In this document: positions 34,457 through 43,628 of the stretch, piece after piece | Position numbering within the stretch: position 1 is the first letter of the stretch | Layout: each line of letters starts with the position of its first letter | NCBI GenBank assembly: GCA_002382805.1 | Contig: DGAD01000034.1 | Span: forward strand, 1 to 64,000 | DNA length: 64,000 nucleotides | Source: Clostridiales bacterium UBA4039 | GTDB taxonomy: Bacteria > Bacillota > Clostridia > Lachnospirales > Vallitaleaceae | Direction of reading: 5' to 3' | Translations under genes and position numbers: made by a program | Notes under the pieces: generated by a model | Databases searched by the model: none | What the model was told of the DNA's origin: nothing | What the model saw: only the letters and a program-made list of their open reading frames with translations

Positions 34457-36742
34457 CTACTTCGCGATTTGAATCAATTCAGAGTTTAATCGATACAGTA
34501 TATTCTCATTAAACATCTCTCCATCCATCTGCGCTAAAAGTTCAATACTCATTCCCGCCAACATGCCAAACATTGGTTGTGTCTCTACCTGCCCCAAAAA
34601 TTGATGGATAATTTTTTTAGTCGCATCATTTTCGATTAGCTCCCCAATTGCATCTTTAATTGAAAACATACCTTCTGGGAAAATCAATTCTCCAGTCTCC
34701 ATCCCTTCCATATCTTCAGGTAGTGTAAACCAGTTCGACACAAGAGACCCTTGTTCTTCCGGTCCTGTATAACTTGGATTTTCTTGTTGAACACCAATAA
34801 ATGTTGCTTGATCGGTATAGGTTTTTTCATCACCTGTGACGGTTGCACAAACTACTACTTTATTGATTCCTTGTTGAACAGGCACCTGACTAAATATTGC
34901 TTTCTTATCTTCACCAACGACACATGTTTCTACCCATTCTCCGCAAGTCAGTTCCACTTTATCACAGTTTGTATAGACTTTGATATCCATTGTTTCTTGA
35001 TGTCTTTCCACATAGCGCTTTGACGTTATATGAACAAATTTTTCTGCTGACCATTGTGCCTTGTACATATAAAAAGCATCTTTTTTAATACGGCGATCAT
35101 ATGTGATAAGTCCTTTGTTATTACGCCCTTTGACGCCCCCTTCATCACGGATATTGGCACCAAAGTCAAACATGTTCCATACATATGTTGCCCATAAGAA
35201 CGGACGCTCTTTGAAAATTTTCCAAACCGTTTCATGAAATAAGCTATGATATTCTTCAGAATAATCTTTTATCTGAGGTTCATCACTATGATATTCAATA
35301 ATGCCTTCTGCGCCATACTCAGAAACACATAGCTTGACACTTGGCGCATTGATTCTAAACGCATCTAACCACGTTGCAAAATCTTCGGTCTTTCCCTGAT
35401 ACCATCCATAGTATTTATTATATCCGACAACATCTGTCATCGTATTGTATTCGTCTGTATCTTTGACCATCATCACATTCGCCATTGTAGTTAAACGTGT
35501 TGGATCTTCTTGTTTTGTCAGTGCATTGAGCTCACGTACCACTTGACGAATTTCCGGACGGTCTCCACCAATTTGGATCTCATTTTGAACACCCCAAAAG
35601 CATATGGATGCGTGGTGTAAATTCTGACGCACTAATTCTCGCATTTGTTGTTTGGCATTTTCACCTGTTAATTCGTTCTTAGACATGACTGATATAAAAG
35701 GAATCTCCGCCCAAACAATCATTCCCCTTTGGTCACATAAATCGTAAAAATATTGATCATGCTGATAATGTGCAAGACGAATCGTATTCGCACCGACTTC
35801 TTCAATTAAATCCATGTCTTGTTGGTGATCTTCGCGTGCAATCGCCCATCCTTTGCCCATACGATCTTGATGGCGTGACACACCATACAAGCGATAAGCC
35901 TCTCCATTAAGATAAAATCCCTTGTCAACATCGACATGAAAATAGCGAAGACCAAGCGATTGGGTCACCGTATCTTTTACTTCATTATAGCTTTGCAATG
36001 AAGCTTGAACCGTATATAGATAAGGATCTTTTATTCCGTGCCATAAGTGCGGATGCTCGACTTCAATACATGTCACAACTTCCGTCATGCCTTTAGCTTC
36101 CAATGCTACTTCGTTTGCACTATATGCAAGGATTTGTCCTTGTGCATCTAAGATTTCAATCCAAAGACGTACTTTTTTATCTTCTTCCCATGCATTAACA
36201 ATCTTTGCATTGATATCAATAACCGCTTTGCCCTTTGACACTTCTTTTTGAAAAAGGGCAAGTCCCGATGCGCCATAGTCTAGCAATTCAAAGTGTACTC
36301 GATCTGTTACAATTAATTGTACATTTCTATATATTCCACCAAAAAAGCTAAAATCAGCCATCTGCGGATATACATCATCATAGATTTGATTATCCACCAA
36401 TACAGTTAACTCGTTATCGTTTCCTGCATGTAAATATGGTGTTATACAAAACCGAAACGTTGAGTATCCCCCTTTATGTTCTCCAACCAATGTATTATTC
36501 ATATAGACTTTTGCAATGCTGTTAGCCCCTTGAAACTCAACAAAAACTTCTTTTTCCAACTCTTGTTTTGTTATTGTCAGTGTTTTGGAATATCTACATT
36601 CTCCGCGGTAATAGTCAAACCCATTAGCTCCATCTATGGCATTCCATGTATGTGGCAAATCTACCTGTTCACTTTGTGCCAAATCTTCTTTTGGGTATTG
36701 GCTAAATAGCCAATTATCATTAATATCTCTAATTATTCGCAT
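34457..36742 (-). CDS. Glycoside hydrolase family 2 (beta-galactosidase-type)
   Basis: Cytoplasmic retaining glycosidase of 761 residues. Order: jelly-roll sugar-binding domain (~1-160), Ig-like domain (~165-265), TIM barrel (~270-560) and a C-terminal region. The acid/base is about Glu388 in WGVQNEIQ and the nucleophile about Glu475 in SEYGAEG, both present. The short length fits the LacZ-like/beta-glucuronidase-sized group; specificity may be beta-galactoside or another beta-glycoside. ATG 36742 is used: AAGGTG is 6 bases upstream, and the in-frame GTG at 36751 is part of that site. It follows the GPH transporter by 14 bases and forms an import-hydrolysis unit with it. Confidence 0.9.
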   Translation of the reverse strand: MRIIRDINDNWLFSQYPKEDLAQSEQVDLPHTWNAIDGANGFDYYRGECRYSKTLTITKQELEKEVFVEFQGANSIAKVYMNNTLVGEHKGGYSTFRFCITPYLHAGNDNELTVLVDNQIYDDVYPQMADFSFFGGIYRNVQLIVTDRVHFELLDYGASGLALFQKEVSKGKAVIDINAKIVNAWEEDKKVRLWIEILDAQGQILAYSANEVALEAKGMTEVVTCIEVEHPHLWHGIKDPYLYTVQASLQSYNEVKDTVTQSLGLRYFHVDVDKGFYLNGEAYRLYGVSRHQDRMGKGWAIAREDHQQDMDLIEEVGANTIRLAHYQHDQYFYDLCDQRGMIVWAEIPFISVMSKNELTGENAKQQMRELVRQNLHHASICFWGVQNEIQIGGDRPEIRQVVRELNALTKQEDPTRLTTMANVMMVKDTDEYNTMTDVVGYNKYYGWYQGKTEDFATWLDAFRINAPSVKLCVSEYGAEGIIEYHSDEPQIKDYSEEYHSLFHETVWKIFKERPFLWATYVWNMFDFGANIRDEGGVKGRNNKGLITYDRRIKKDAFYMYKAQWSAEKFVHITSKRYVERHQETMDIKVYTNCDKVELTCGEWVETCVVGEDKKAIFSQVPVQQGINKVVVCATVTGDEKTYTDQATFIGVQQENPSYTGPEEQGSLVSNWFTLPEDMEGMETGELIFPEGMFSIKDAIGELIENDATKKIIHQFLGQVETQPMFGMLAGMSIELLAQMDGEMFNENILYRLNSELIQIAK

Positions 36743-36756
36743 GTTTTTCACCTTTC

Positions 36757-38214
36757 TTATGCTTGCTGCATTTCTATTTCTTTTTTTCGTTCATGAATCG
36801 CTTGTTGAACCTCATTCATTTTTTCTCCATCAAGTTCATAAAATTTCATTGCAATTAAGGATATAATCCATGCAATTGATGGGATTCCAATGAAGAAGAA
36901 CAAGCCCATTGCAAAAAGTTCCGGTGTTTTTGGCGTATCTATCGTCGGAAATGTTTCTTTAAATCCGATTGTTGCCAATAAAAATCCGATGACTGCTGTT
37001 GAAATGGATGATACCATCTTATCCACAAAGGAAAATATGGTTCCCATCATCCCCGGTATATATTTATCACTTTGATATACTTCATAATCTGCACAATCTG
37101 CAATCATTGGAATAACAATATTACCTCCAACATTCATCACCCCACTAAGCAGTGCCCATATAACGAGAAACGCTATAGCCGAGCCACTAATAGGTGTTAA
37201 AGATATGGATGTCAGGTCCACTATATTCATAAAAGCAAACAGTATTGCAATAAAGATTAAACTTAATTTTGTTGAAATAACATAGGCTTTTTTTATACCC
37301 AGCTTCTTTGCATACCCAATTCCCCAAAAAGTAATGAGGATCGTTGGAATCGCTGTAATCATTTGTAGCTTGCCAGACAATTCATAGTTACCCATAAGGA
37401 TTCCATAGATAATCACAAGAACCACCGAGTTACGCATGGTAAGACTTGCCAACTTATCTGTTGAAGCCGCAACGATTAGCATCTGTAATGGACGATTTTT
37501 TTTAATGACAGGGACATAGTCACGAAACCGAAGTCGAATGGCTTCACCACTCCCCCAATTTTTTTCCACATCTTTTGTCCAGATGGATATTACTGCTAAA
37601 ACTGTAAAAATTGCAGACGCTATAGCGGTAATGAAAAATGCTTCTGTAAAAAAACCCATTGTAAACCCTGCATGTTTCGGAACAAGTACAGAGGCTACCA
37701 ACGTCTGCCCTCCGACAAATAAAATCGTATTATAGATCGCATCAAAGAGAGTGAACATCGGGCGTTGCTTTGGATCATTCGTTAGGACTGTCTGTGCTGC
37801 TTTTGTGGAAGCCGTCTGAAAAGTATACCCAATAATATATAGCATATACATCCCAATAAAATATATTAGACGAATATTTTCTGGCATGCGATGCGTTGTA
37901 AATAGAATAATCGCTGTGGTTCCCGCAAGAATTATATTCCCAGCAATCATAAAGGGGCGAAACTTACCAAACTTTGAGCGGGTCTTGTCAATAAAAAATC
38001 CAATAAGCGGGTCTGTAATTCCATCCCATATTCTTGAAAATGTTAGTATAGAGCTGACGGCAACGACGAGCAAGCCTGCAATTCCTGTTGCATAATAAGC
38101 AATAAAGAAAAACAAGAACATATATAGATTTGTTGCTGTATTGTTGAGGGCAAAAAAACCAATTTGCCATGTTTTTGCTGAATTATACACAATATCTGAA
38201 CCTTTTTGTTCCAT
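36757..38214 (-). CDS. GPH family sugar:cation symporter
   Basis: Membrane transporter of 485 residues with about 12 transmembrane segments. DGITDPLIGFFIDKTRSKFGKFRPFM near residue 70 is the melibiose/lactose permease (GPH) signature, and ADCADYEVYQSDKYIPGMM near residue 370 is another. It lacks the EIIA tail found in some lactose transporters. Co-transcribed with the GH2 enzyme, so it likely imports the beta-galactoside hydrolysed by that enzyme. AGGAGGATTAAG precedes the start. The AraC-type gene diverges from it and is the likely regulator; the transcript has an untranslated leader of about 80 bases judging from a TATAAT at about 38300. Confidence 0.9.
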   Translation of the reverse strand: MEQKGSDIVYNSAKTWQIGFFALNNTATNLYMFLFFFIAYYATGIAGLLVVAVSSILTFSRIWDGITDPLIGFFIDKTRSKFGKFRPFMIAGNIILAGTTAIILFTTHRMPENIRLIYFIGMYMLYIIGYTFQTASTKAAQTVLTNDPKQRPMFTLFDAIYNTILFVGGQTLVASVLVPKHAGFTMGFFTEAFFITAIASAIFTVLAVISIWTKDVEKNWGSGEAIRLRFRDYVPVIKKNRPLQMLIVAASTDKLASLTMRNSVVLVIIYGILMGNYELSGKLQMITAIPTILITFWGIGYAKKLGIKKAYVISTKLSLIFIAILFAFMNIVDLTSISLTPISGSAIAFLVIWALLSGVMNVGGNIVIPMIADCADYEVYQSDKYIPGMMGTIFSFVDKMVSSISTAVIGFLLATIGFKETFPTIDTPKTPELFAMGLFFFIGIPSIAWIISLIAMKFYELDGEKMNEVQQAIHERKKEIEMQQA

Positions 38215-38375
38215 TCTTAATCCTCCTAAGTGTAAGCATCTTTATTTGGCGTTCACAAACTTTCTTCCGCGCGTTGAAGTCGTTGATAAACTATGTTGTT
38301 ATTATAGGGTTTTTTTTAAAAATGTGTTATACTTATATTATATTTATGAGCACAATATTATATTAGGAGAAAAAA

Positions 38376-39611
38376 ATGTTATATATTCACTTCCACCAGA
38401 CCATTATCCAAAGTATGTTCCATCTAAACGAATTGTCCCATTTAGATATTGTCTGGTTTTCCAGAAACTATAGTGAGGAATATAGTTTTATCAGCCACTC
38501 TATTCCAAGCGCAATTGATTTTAATATTGCCAAAGAGTTTCCTCTCATTGAAGAAAAAATATTTAACGCTGACGGCTTGACCTATTGCTGTGCTGCAACT
38601 CACGGTTTTCTAGAGTTTATCTTCATCCCATTAATGTATGAAGACGTCAAAGAAGGCTTTATACGCATTGGCCCTTTTCTTTCTACTGTACTTCCGGAAA
38701 CCCAGATTAGTCAACTGTTTCATGCCCTCAAATTATCTGTACGTGATCAACAACACCTTCGCCACTATTACGAAGCATTACCCTTGCTTGCGAGTAATAA
38801 CAATGCCAATCTTGGGTATTTGGGTATGAATCTTTTTGGTCAATCGATGCCTATTGTCCGTGAAAGTCATTATCAATCAGAGCATTCGGCTATCATCTCC
38901 AATGACATCCATACCTCAACGACGGAAAATATTGCTCTTATTGAAGAACGATATAAACATGAACATCTCCTTCGCCAAGCCTTTCGTGAAAATAATCGCG
39001 CATTGCTTGATTCGGTCATCCAATATTTTGAAACCTCTGCTAATTTTCGAGATCGCGTGCCAAAAAATCCACTCCGATCCACCAAAAACCTTGCCTTTGC
39101 CTATAATACTGTTTTGCGCCATGCCTCTGAAGACGCTGGTTTACACCCTGTATATCTTGATCGTCTCTCCTTTAAGTATGCCTTGCTAATCGAACAATCA
39201 ACAACAAGAACTCAAGTACTTCAATTGCATCGCGAGATGTTCAACGGGTATTTTGATGCGGTGTCAAAATATGTATTCAAACAATATTCCCCATTTGTTC
39301 AGCGTGTCATTCACTATATTCAACTAAATATTGACAAGGCACTGACACCTTCACATTTGGCAAAACATTTTTATGTACAGGCTTCAAATTTATCTACTCT
39401 CTTTAAAAAAGAAACCGGAAAGACCATTTCAACTTTTGTACACGAACTCCAAATAGCCGAAGCCTGTTATTACCTTGAGACCACCACGCTTACAGTCAGC
39501 GAGATAAGCACGATGCTTGGCATTAACGACGCCAATTATTTTACTCGTCTGTTTAAAAAAATAAAAAAAATGCCCCCTAGCGTCTATCGAAAAGGGCATT
39601 TCAAATACTAA
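38376..39611 (+). CDS. AraC family transcriptional regulator
   Basis: Regulator of 411 residues. A long N-terminal region (~1-300) without a recognisable cupin motif probably carries effector sensing, and the C-terminal ~100 residues hold both AraC helix-turn-helix motifs (LTPSHLAKHFYVQASNLST and VSEISTMLGINDANYFTRLF). The start follows AGGAGAAAAAA. It is divergent from the GPH transporter and GH2 genes, which are the likely target, and convergent with the GH65 gene. A terminator for that neighbouring operon is embedded in its last codons. Confidence 0.88.
   Translation: MLYIHFHQTIIQSMFHLNELSHLDIVWFSRNYSEEYSFISHSIPSAIDFNIAKEFPLIEEKIFNADGLTYCCAATHGFLEFIFIPLMYEDVKEGFIRIGPFLSTVLPETQISQLFHALKLSVRDQQHLRHYYEALPLLASNNNANLGYLGMNLFGQSMPIVRESHYQSEHSAIISNDIHTSTTENIALIEERYKHEHLLRQAFRENNRALLDSVIQYFETSANFRDRVPKNPLRSTKNLAFAYNTVLRHASEDAGLHPVYLDRLSFKYALLIEQSTTRTQVLQLHREMFNGYFDAVSKYVFKQYSPFVQRVIHYIQLNIDKALTPSHLAKHFYVQASNLSTLFKKETGKTISTFVHELQIAEACYYLETTTLTVSEISTMLGINDANYFTRLFKKIKKMPPSVYRKGHFKY
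39568..39601 (-). terminator. Terminator of the GH65 operon embedded in the convergent araC gene
   Basis: AAATGCCC (39568-39575) and GGGCATTT (39594-39601) form a stem inside the end of the AraC-type gene. On the minus strand the stem is followed by T8-A-T7, an excellent terminator tail. The GH65 stop is at 39628, so the operon transcript ends within the opposite-strand coding sequence. Confidence 0.6.
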
Positions 39612-39627
39612 TTTATGTATTACGAAC

Positions 39628-41802
39628 CTATTTTTTTATTATCTTCGTATCTTCCTGGGTCACATGAACTTCATAAATCTGATTCTTAATTTTCATACAA
39701 AAAGAATATTCCTCCCAGTTTTTGGGGATTTGCGGACGAAACTTTGGCATATTATCTTCCATTCTAAATCCTGCAAAACCGTAGACAATCCCCAACCAGG
39801 CTCCTGCCATATTGGCAGCATGAATACCATCCTTGGCATTATGATGGATATCTTCGATATCTGTTTTTGCCGTTTTCATATAGTATTCATAGCTTTTATC
39901 CAGCTCATCTAGTTCTGCCGCCATAATACCATAGATACAGTTTGACAACGAGGAATCATGTGTCGTTATTTTTTCATAATACTCAAAATCTCGCCTCTTT
40001 TGTTCTAAGGAAAATCTTGTCGGCTGCAATAGTTCTGCCAAAACTACATCTGCTTGTTTACATACCTGATGCCTATATAGTGTCAAAGGATGATAGTGCA
40101 TCAATAGTGGGTAGTTTTCCTTAGGCGTATTCTTAAAATCCCATACCGGTTTTGATAAAAACCCATCATCTTGGGCATAAATCTGTAACGTTTGATCATA
40201 AGGCACATACATATCTTTCACAGCCTTTTTGGCCTTCTCATAATCAAATCCCTCTAATAAGGTTGACACCTTTAGATTATGGCGTTTTTCCTTGCTCTTA
40301 TCCTCCGACAAGAGCTTGAGTAAAAACTTAAATGCATCTTGCACCATAATATTGGTATATGTATTATTATTCACTAAACAAGAATACTCATCTGGCCCTG
40401 TAACCTCATGAATACAAAAGCGTCCTTGATAATCGACATGCCCAATATCTAACCACAGATTTGCAATCTCAAGCAAAAGCTCCAAACCAAAGTCTTGCAT
40501 AAACTCCCAATCTTGGGTTGCCTCATAATAGAGCTTGATTCCATATGCAATATCTGCATTAATATGATATTGTGCAGTTCCTGCCGGAAAAAACGATGAA
40601 CATTCTTCACCATTAATTGTACGCCAGGGAAATAGGACGCCTTGTTGATGTCCCATCTGCTTGCTGCGGATTCTTGCCTTTTCAAGGGTATTATAGCGAA
40701 ACATCAAAAGGGCTTTTGCAATGTCTGGATTTGTATAAATATAAAATGGAAGCATATAGATTTCTGTATCCCAAAAATAATGCCCTTCATAACCTTCCCC
40801 TGTCATTCCTTTTGCGCTTATATTCGTATAGCCGTCTTTTCCCACGTTTTGGGTTAGATGATATAGGTTTAAGCGAATAGCTTTTTGCATACTCGCATCA
40901 CCTTTTATGACAATATCCATGCTTTCCCACTGTTGGCGCCACCATGCTTGATGCTCTTTTAGCATTGCCGCATATCCGGCTTTTGCCAATTCTATAACTT
41001 GAGCATTCCCATCTGCTTGCTCATTTTTATCCATCCAAATATATTTATATAATGTAAGCATCGTGTCCTGATTAAACGTTCCCGCCCACGTATTAGCCTC
41101 TACCTTGACCTTCTCATCATTGACGCAAAACGTATTAAACACATGACAGTTATACTGCAACTTGGAATATTTTGTTATTCCACTGACCAAAAGCATATTC
41201 GCATTTTCTTCATAACGTATAATGGTCATCGGTTCTTCTTTGAATTCGACACCTATTCTAGGATCATCTTCCTTACTAATGTTATGGCGTTGCGTCGAAA
41301 TCATCGATTTTACTTCATAGTTCCCTTCACCTTCATGAAACTGAATGGTGTATTTCATGCATATCAGATGCTTATGGATACTGGATGCAAAACGTGTCGA
41401 GCGTATAGTAGCAACCGTTCCTTTTTTTGTCTCCCATCTAAACACACGGTTTAAACATCCTGTCTGTAAGTCCAGTTCACGCTTATAGTTTGATATCAAG
41501 CTACTTTCTAAGGATAGTTCTTCATCATCTACATAGACTTGGACCACTTTTGGATCCGCTAAATTTAACATTACTTGACTTTGTTGCGGATAGGCAGTAA
41601 ATTTTTCCCCATAATTAAGATCATAAAATTCATAGAAACCATTCAAGTATGTCCCGTGATGTCCAAAAGATAGATTCGCTTCTTCATAACTTCCTCGAAG
41701 GCTTAAGTATCCATTGCTTATGGTCATCAATGATTCATTTTTCAAATACTCTTGTCTGTCAATTTCTGTTTCTACATATTTCCACTGATTATCATTTGAC
41801 AT
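39628..41802 (-). CDS. GH65 glycoside phosphorylase (maltose/kojibiose/trehalose type)
   Basis: Inverting phosphorylase of 724 residues, cytoplasmic. N-terminal beta-sandwich (~1-270), linker helices, then an (alpha/alpha)6 barrel with HEVTGPDEYSC near residue 470, whose Glu is the catalytic acid, then the C-terminal beta domain. DTEIYMLPFYIYTNPDIAKALL also matches GH65. It would split a glucose disaccharide with phosphate into beta-glucose-1-phosphate and glucose; the linkage cannot be read. The usual partner beta-phosphoglucomutase is not seen in this window. It is the last gene of a LacI-controlled ABC operon, 27 bases after the second permease. Confidence 0.9.
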   Translation of the reverse strand: MSNDNQWKYVETEIDRQEYLKNESLMTISNGYLSLRGSYEEANLSFGHHGTYLNGFYEFYDLNYGEKFTAYPQQSQVMLNLADPKVVQVYVDDEELSLESSLISNYKRELDLQTGCLNRVFRWETKKGTVATIRSTRFASSIHKHLICMKYTIQFHEGEGNYEVKSMISTQRHNISKEDDPRIGVEFKEEPMTIIRYEENANMLLVSGITKYSKLQYNCHVFNTFCVNDEKVKVEANTWAGTFNQDTMLTLYKYIWMDKNEQADGNAQVIELAKAGYAAMLKEHQAWWRQQWESMDIVIKGDASMQKAIRLNLYHLTQNVGKDGYTNISAKGMTGEGYEGHYFWDTEIYMLPFYIYTNPDIAKALLMFRYNTLEKARIRSKQMGHQQGVLFPWRTINGEECSSFFPAGTAQYHINADIAYGIKLYYEATQDWEFMQDFGLELLLEIANLWLDIGHVDYQGRFCIHEVTGPDEYSCLVNNNTYTNIMVQDAFKFLLKLLSEDKSKEKRHNLKVSTLLEGFDYEKAKKAVKDMYVPYDQTLQIYAQDDGFLSKPVWDFKNTPKENYPLLMHYHPLTLYRHQVCKQADVVLAELLQPTRFSLEQKRRDFEYYEKITTHDSSLSNCIYGIMAAELDELDKSYEYYMKTAKTDIEDIHHNAKDGIHAANMAGAWLGIVYGFAGFRMEDNMPKFRPQIPKNWEEYSFCMKIKNQIYEVHVTQEDTKIIKK

Positions 41803-41828
41803 ATTTAACCATCCTTAATTCATATCGT

Positions 41829-42665
41829 TTATTTTACGGCCCCTGAAGCGACGCCTTTAATAATATATTTTTGTGCTGCTATATAAAATACAATAATTGG
41901 TAAAATGGCCAACAACAACCCTGCCATCGCCATATTCCATTGAATTGTAAATTGTCCAAAAAATGACGCCGTTGATAATGGAATCGTACGCAATTGTTTA
42001 TCCGAAAGCACTAGTGACGGCAATAAAAAGTCATTCCAAATCCAAATCATATCAAGAATCATCACGGTTACTGTTACAGGTTTTAACAACGGAAAAACAA
42101 TTTTCCAAAAAACGCTGAACTTGTTGCATCCATCAATCACTGCGGCTTCTTCAAGAGACCTAGGAATGGCTTTGATAAACCCGTGATACAAAAATACAGC
42201 CATACTTGCACCAAAACCAAGGTTCATATAGACAAGTCCAAATAAAGAATTGATAAATGGCAACCCTGTTTTTTGAGACAATGAACTCATCACTTGCATC
42301 AGTGGCATCATTAATGTTTGAAACGGAATCAGCATTGTCGCCACAAAAACCATGAACAAAACTTTACTCACGATATTATCCACGCGTACAATCATCCACG
42401 CCGCCATTGACGCCAATATGACAATAACAAAAAGCGATGTTGACGTCACGATAAATGAGTTCTTGAATGCTTGTACAATATGCATTTTTTCCATGGCTTC
42501 CACAAAATAGACAAAGTCTAGACTATGTGGGAGCGCCAGCATATTTTCATATAGCTCTGCTCTATTTTTAAACGCATTAGTAACCACGATATAGACTGGA
42601 GATAAGTAAACCATGCATAGAAGAATAAATCCTATTTCTGCAACTATTCGCATTATTTTTTTCAT
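41829..42665 (-). CDS. Carbohydrate ABC transporter permease (MalG type)
   Basis: Permease of 278 residues with six transmembrane segments and the EAA loop LEEAAVIDGCNKFSVFWKIVF near residue 185. Its ATG overlaps the stop of the preceding permease gene by one base (TAATG), a sign of translational coupling. It forms the transport channel with that MalF-type partner and the binding protein. No ATPase gene is present, so a shared ATPase is expected. Confidence 0.92.
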   Translation of the reverse strand: MKKIMRIVAEIGFILLCMVYLSPVYIVVTNAFKNRAELYENMLALPHSLDFVYFVEAMEKMHIVQAFKNSFIVTSTSLFVIVILASMAAWMIVRVDNIVSKVLFMVFVATMLIPFQTLMMPLMQVMSSLSQKTGLPFINSLFGLVYMNLGFGASMAVFLYHGFIKAIPRSLEEAAVIDGCNKFSVFWKIVFPLLKPVTVTVMILDMIWIWNDFLLPSLVLSDKQLRTIPLSTASFFGQFTIQWNMAMAGLLLAILPIIVFYIAAQKYIIKGVASGAVK

Positions 42666-43540
42666 TACATGGACACCTCTCTTTTTTTAGTGATTGCAAC
42701 TTGGACTAAGGTGATGACCGCAACACTTAGGAAAAATATCATCGCTTTTGCTTGTCCATAGCCATAATTATTTAATGAAAATATTTCATTATAAATATTC
42801 ATAGCAAACATTTCCGTAGCATTGTTGGGGCCTCCGCCAGTTAAGGAAAAGTTAACGTCAAATATTTTAAAACTCATTGATAAGGTTAAAAACAGACAAA
42901 TTGTAATGGATTGCATAATCATCGGTAGCTTAATGTGCAACAACAAGTGCCAAAAACCTGCACCATCCACTTTTCCGGCTTCTATGACATCCTCTGGAAT
43001 AGATTGTATTCCTGTAATATAGATAATCATCACATAGCCTGCCATTTGCCAGGTAGAGACAATGACAATGGCAACCAAGGCCAAGTCAGGGTCCGTCAGC
43101 CAATTAAAAAATATATGGGTCAGTCCTGTCATCTCGCCTACAGAACGCAGCATATCCGAAAAAATAAATTTCCAAATATATCCTAAAATCAAGCCCCCGA
43201 TAAGATATGGCATAAAAAGCATCGTACGTCCTAAGTTTCTTAATTTCAACTTACTGGTAACGATTAGTGCAAAACTAAATCCTAAAATGTTAATTATAAC
43301 AACCGCTAAAACTGTATAATATAATGTATGTCCCGCTGACGTCAAAAAACGCTGGTCCCTAAATAATTTCAGATAATTGTCTAGCCCTACAAATATTTTG
43401 GGGTTTAGCGGCATCCCATCCCAGGAAAAAAACGAGTATCCGATCCCCATAAAAAAAGGAACAATAACAACATTAATAAAAACTAATGTTAGGGGTAACA
43501 CAAACAGTAAATACCACAACATATCTTTTTTCTTTCTCAT
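42665..43540 (-). CDS. Sugar ABC transporter permease (MalF type)
   Basis: Permease of 291 residues with six transmembrane segments; EAGKVDGAGFWHLLLHIKLP near residue 190 is the EAA loop. GGAGGCATGAC precedes the start. Co-transcribed with the binding protein upstream, from which it is separated by a strong hairpin, and translationally coupled to the MalG-type permease downstream. Confidence 0.92.
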   Translation of the reverse strand: MRKKKDMLWYLLFVLPLTLVFINVVIVPFFMGIGYSFFSWDGMPLNPKIFVGLDNYLKLFRDQRFLTSAGHTLYYTVLAVVIINILGFSFALIVTSKLKLRNLGRTMLFMPYLIGGLILGYIWKFIFSDMLRSVGEMTGLTHIFFNWLTDPDLALVAIVIVSTWQMAGYVMIIYITGIQSIPEDVIEAGKVDGAGFWHLLLHIKLPMIMQSITICLFLTLSMSFKIFDVNFSLTGGGPNNATEMFAMNIYNEIFSLNNYGYGQAKAMIFFLSVAVITLVQVAITKKREVSM

Positions 43541-43571
43541 GTCATGCCTCCAATCAATGTATTGTAACTTT

Positions 43572-43605
43572 AAAGAAATCTAATGCGCATGCATTAGATT
43601 TCTTT
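43572..43605 (-). terminator. Hairpin between binding-protein and permease genes
   Basis: Perfect 15-bp arms AAAGAAATCTAATGC (43572-43586) and GCATTAGATTTCTTT (43591-43605) with a 4-base loop, placed between the binding-protein stop and the permease start. A following T-rich base run is short, so partial termination or mRNA stabilisation is more likely than full termination. The first ABC operon has an equivalent hairpin at the same place. Confidence 0.7.
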
Positions 43606-43628
43606 ATGAATAATATGCATTTAGGTTT

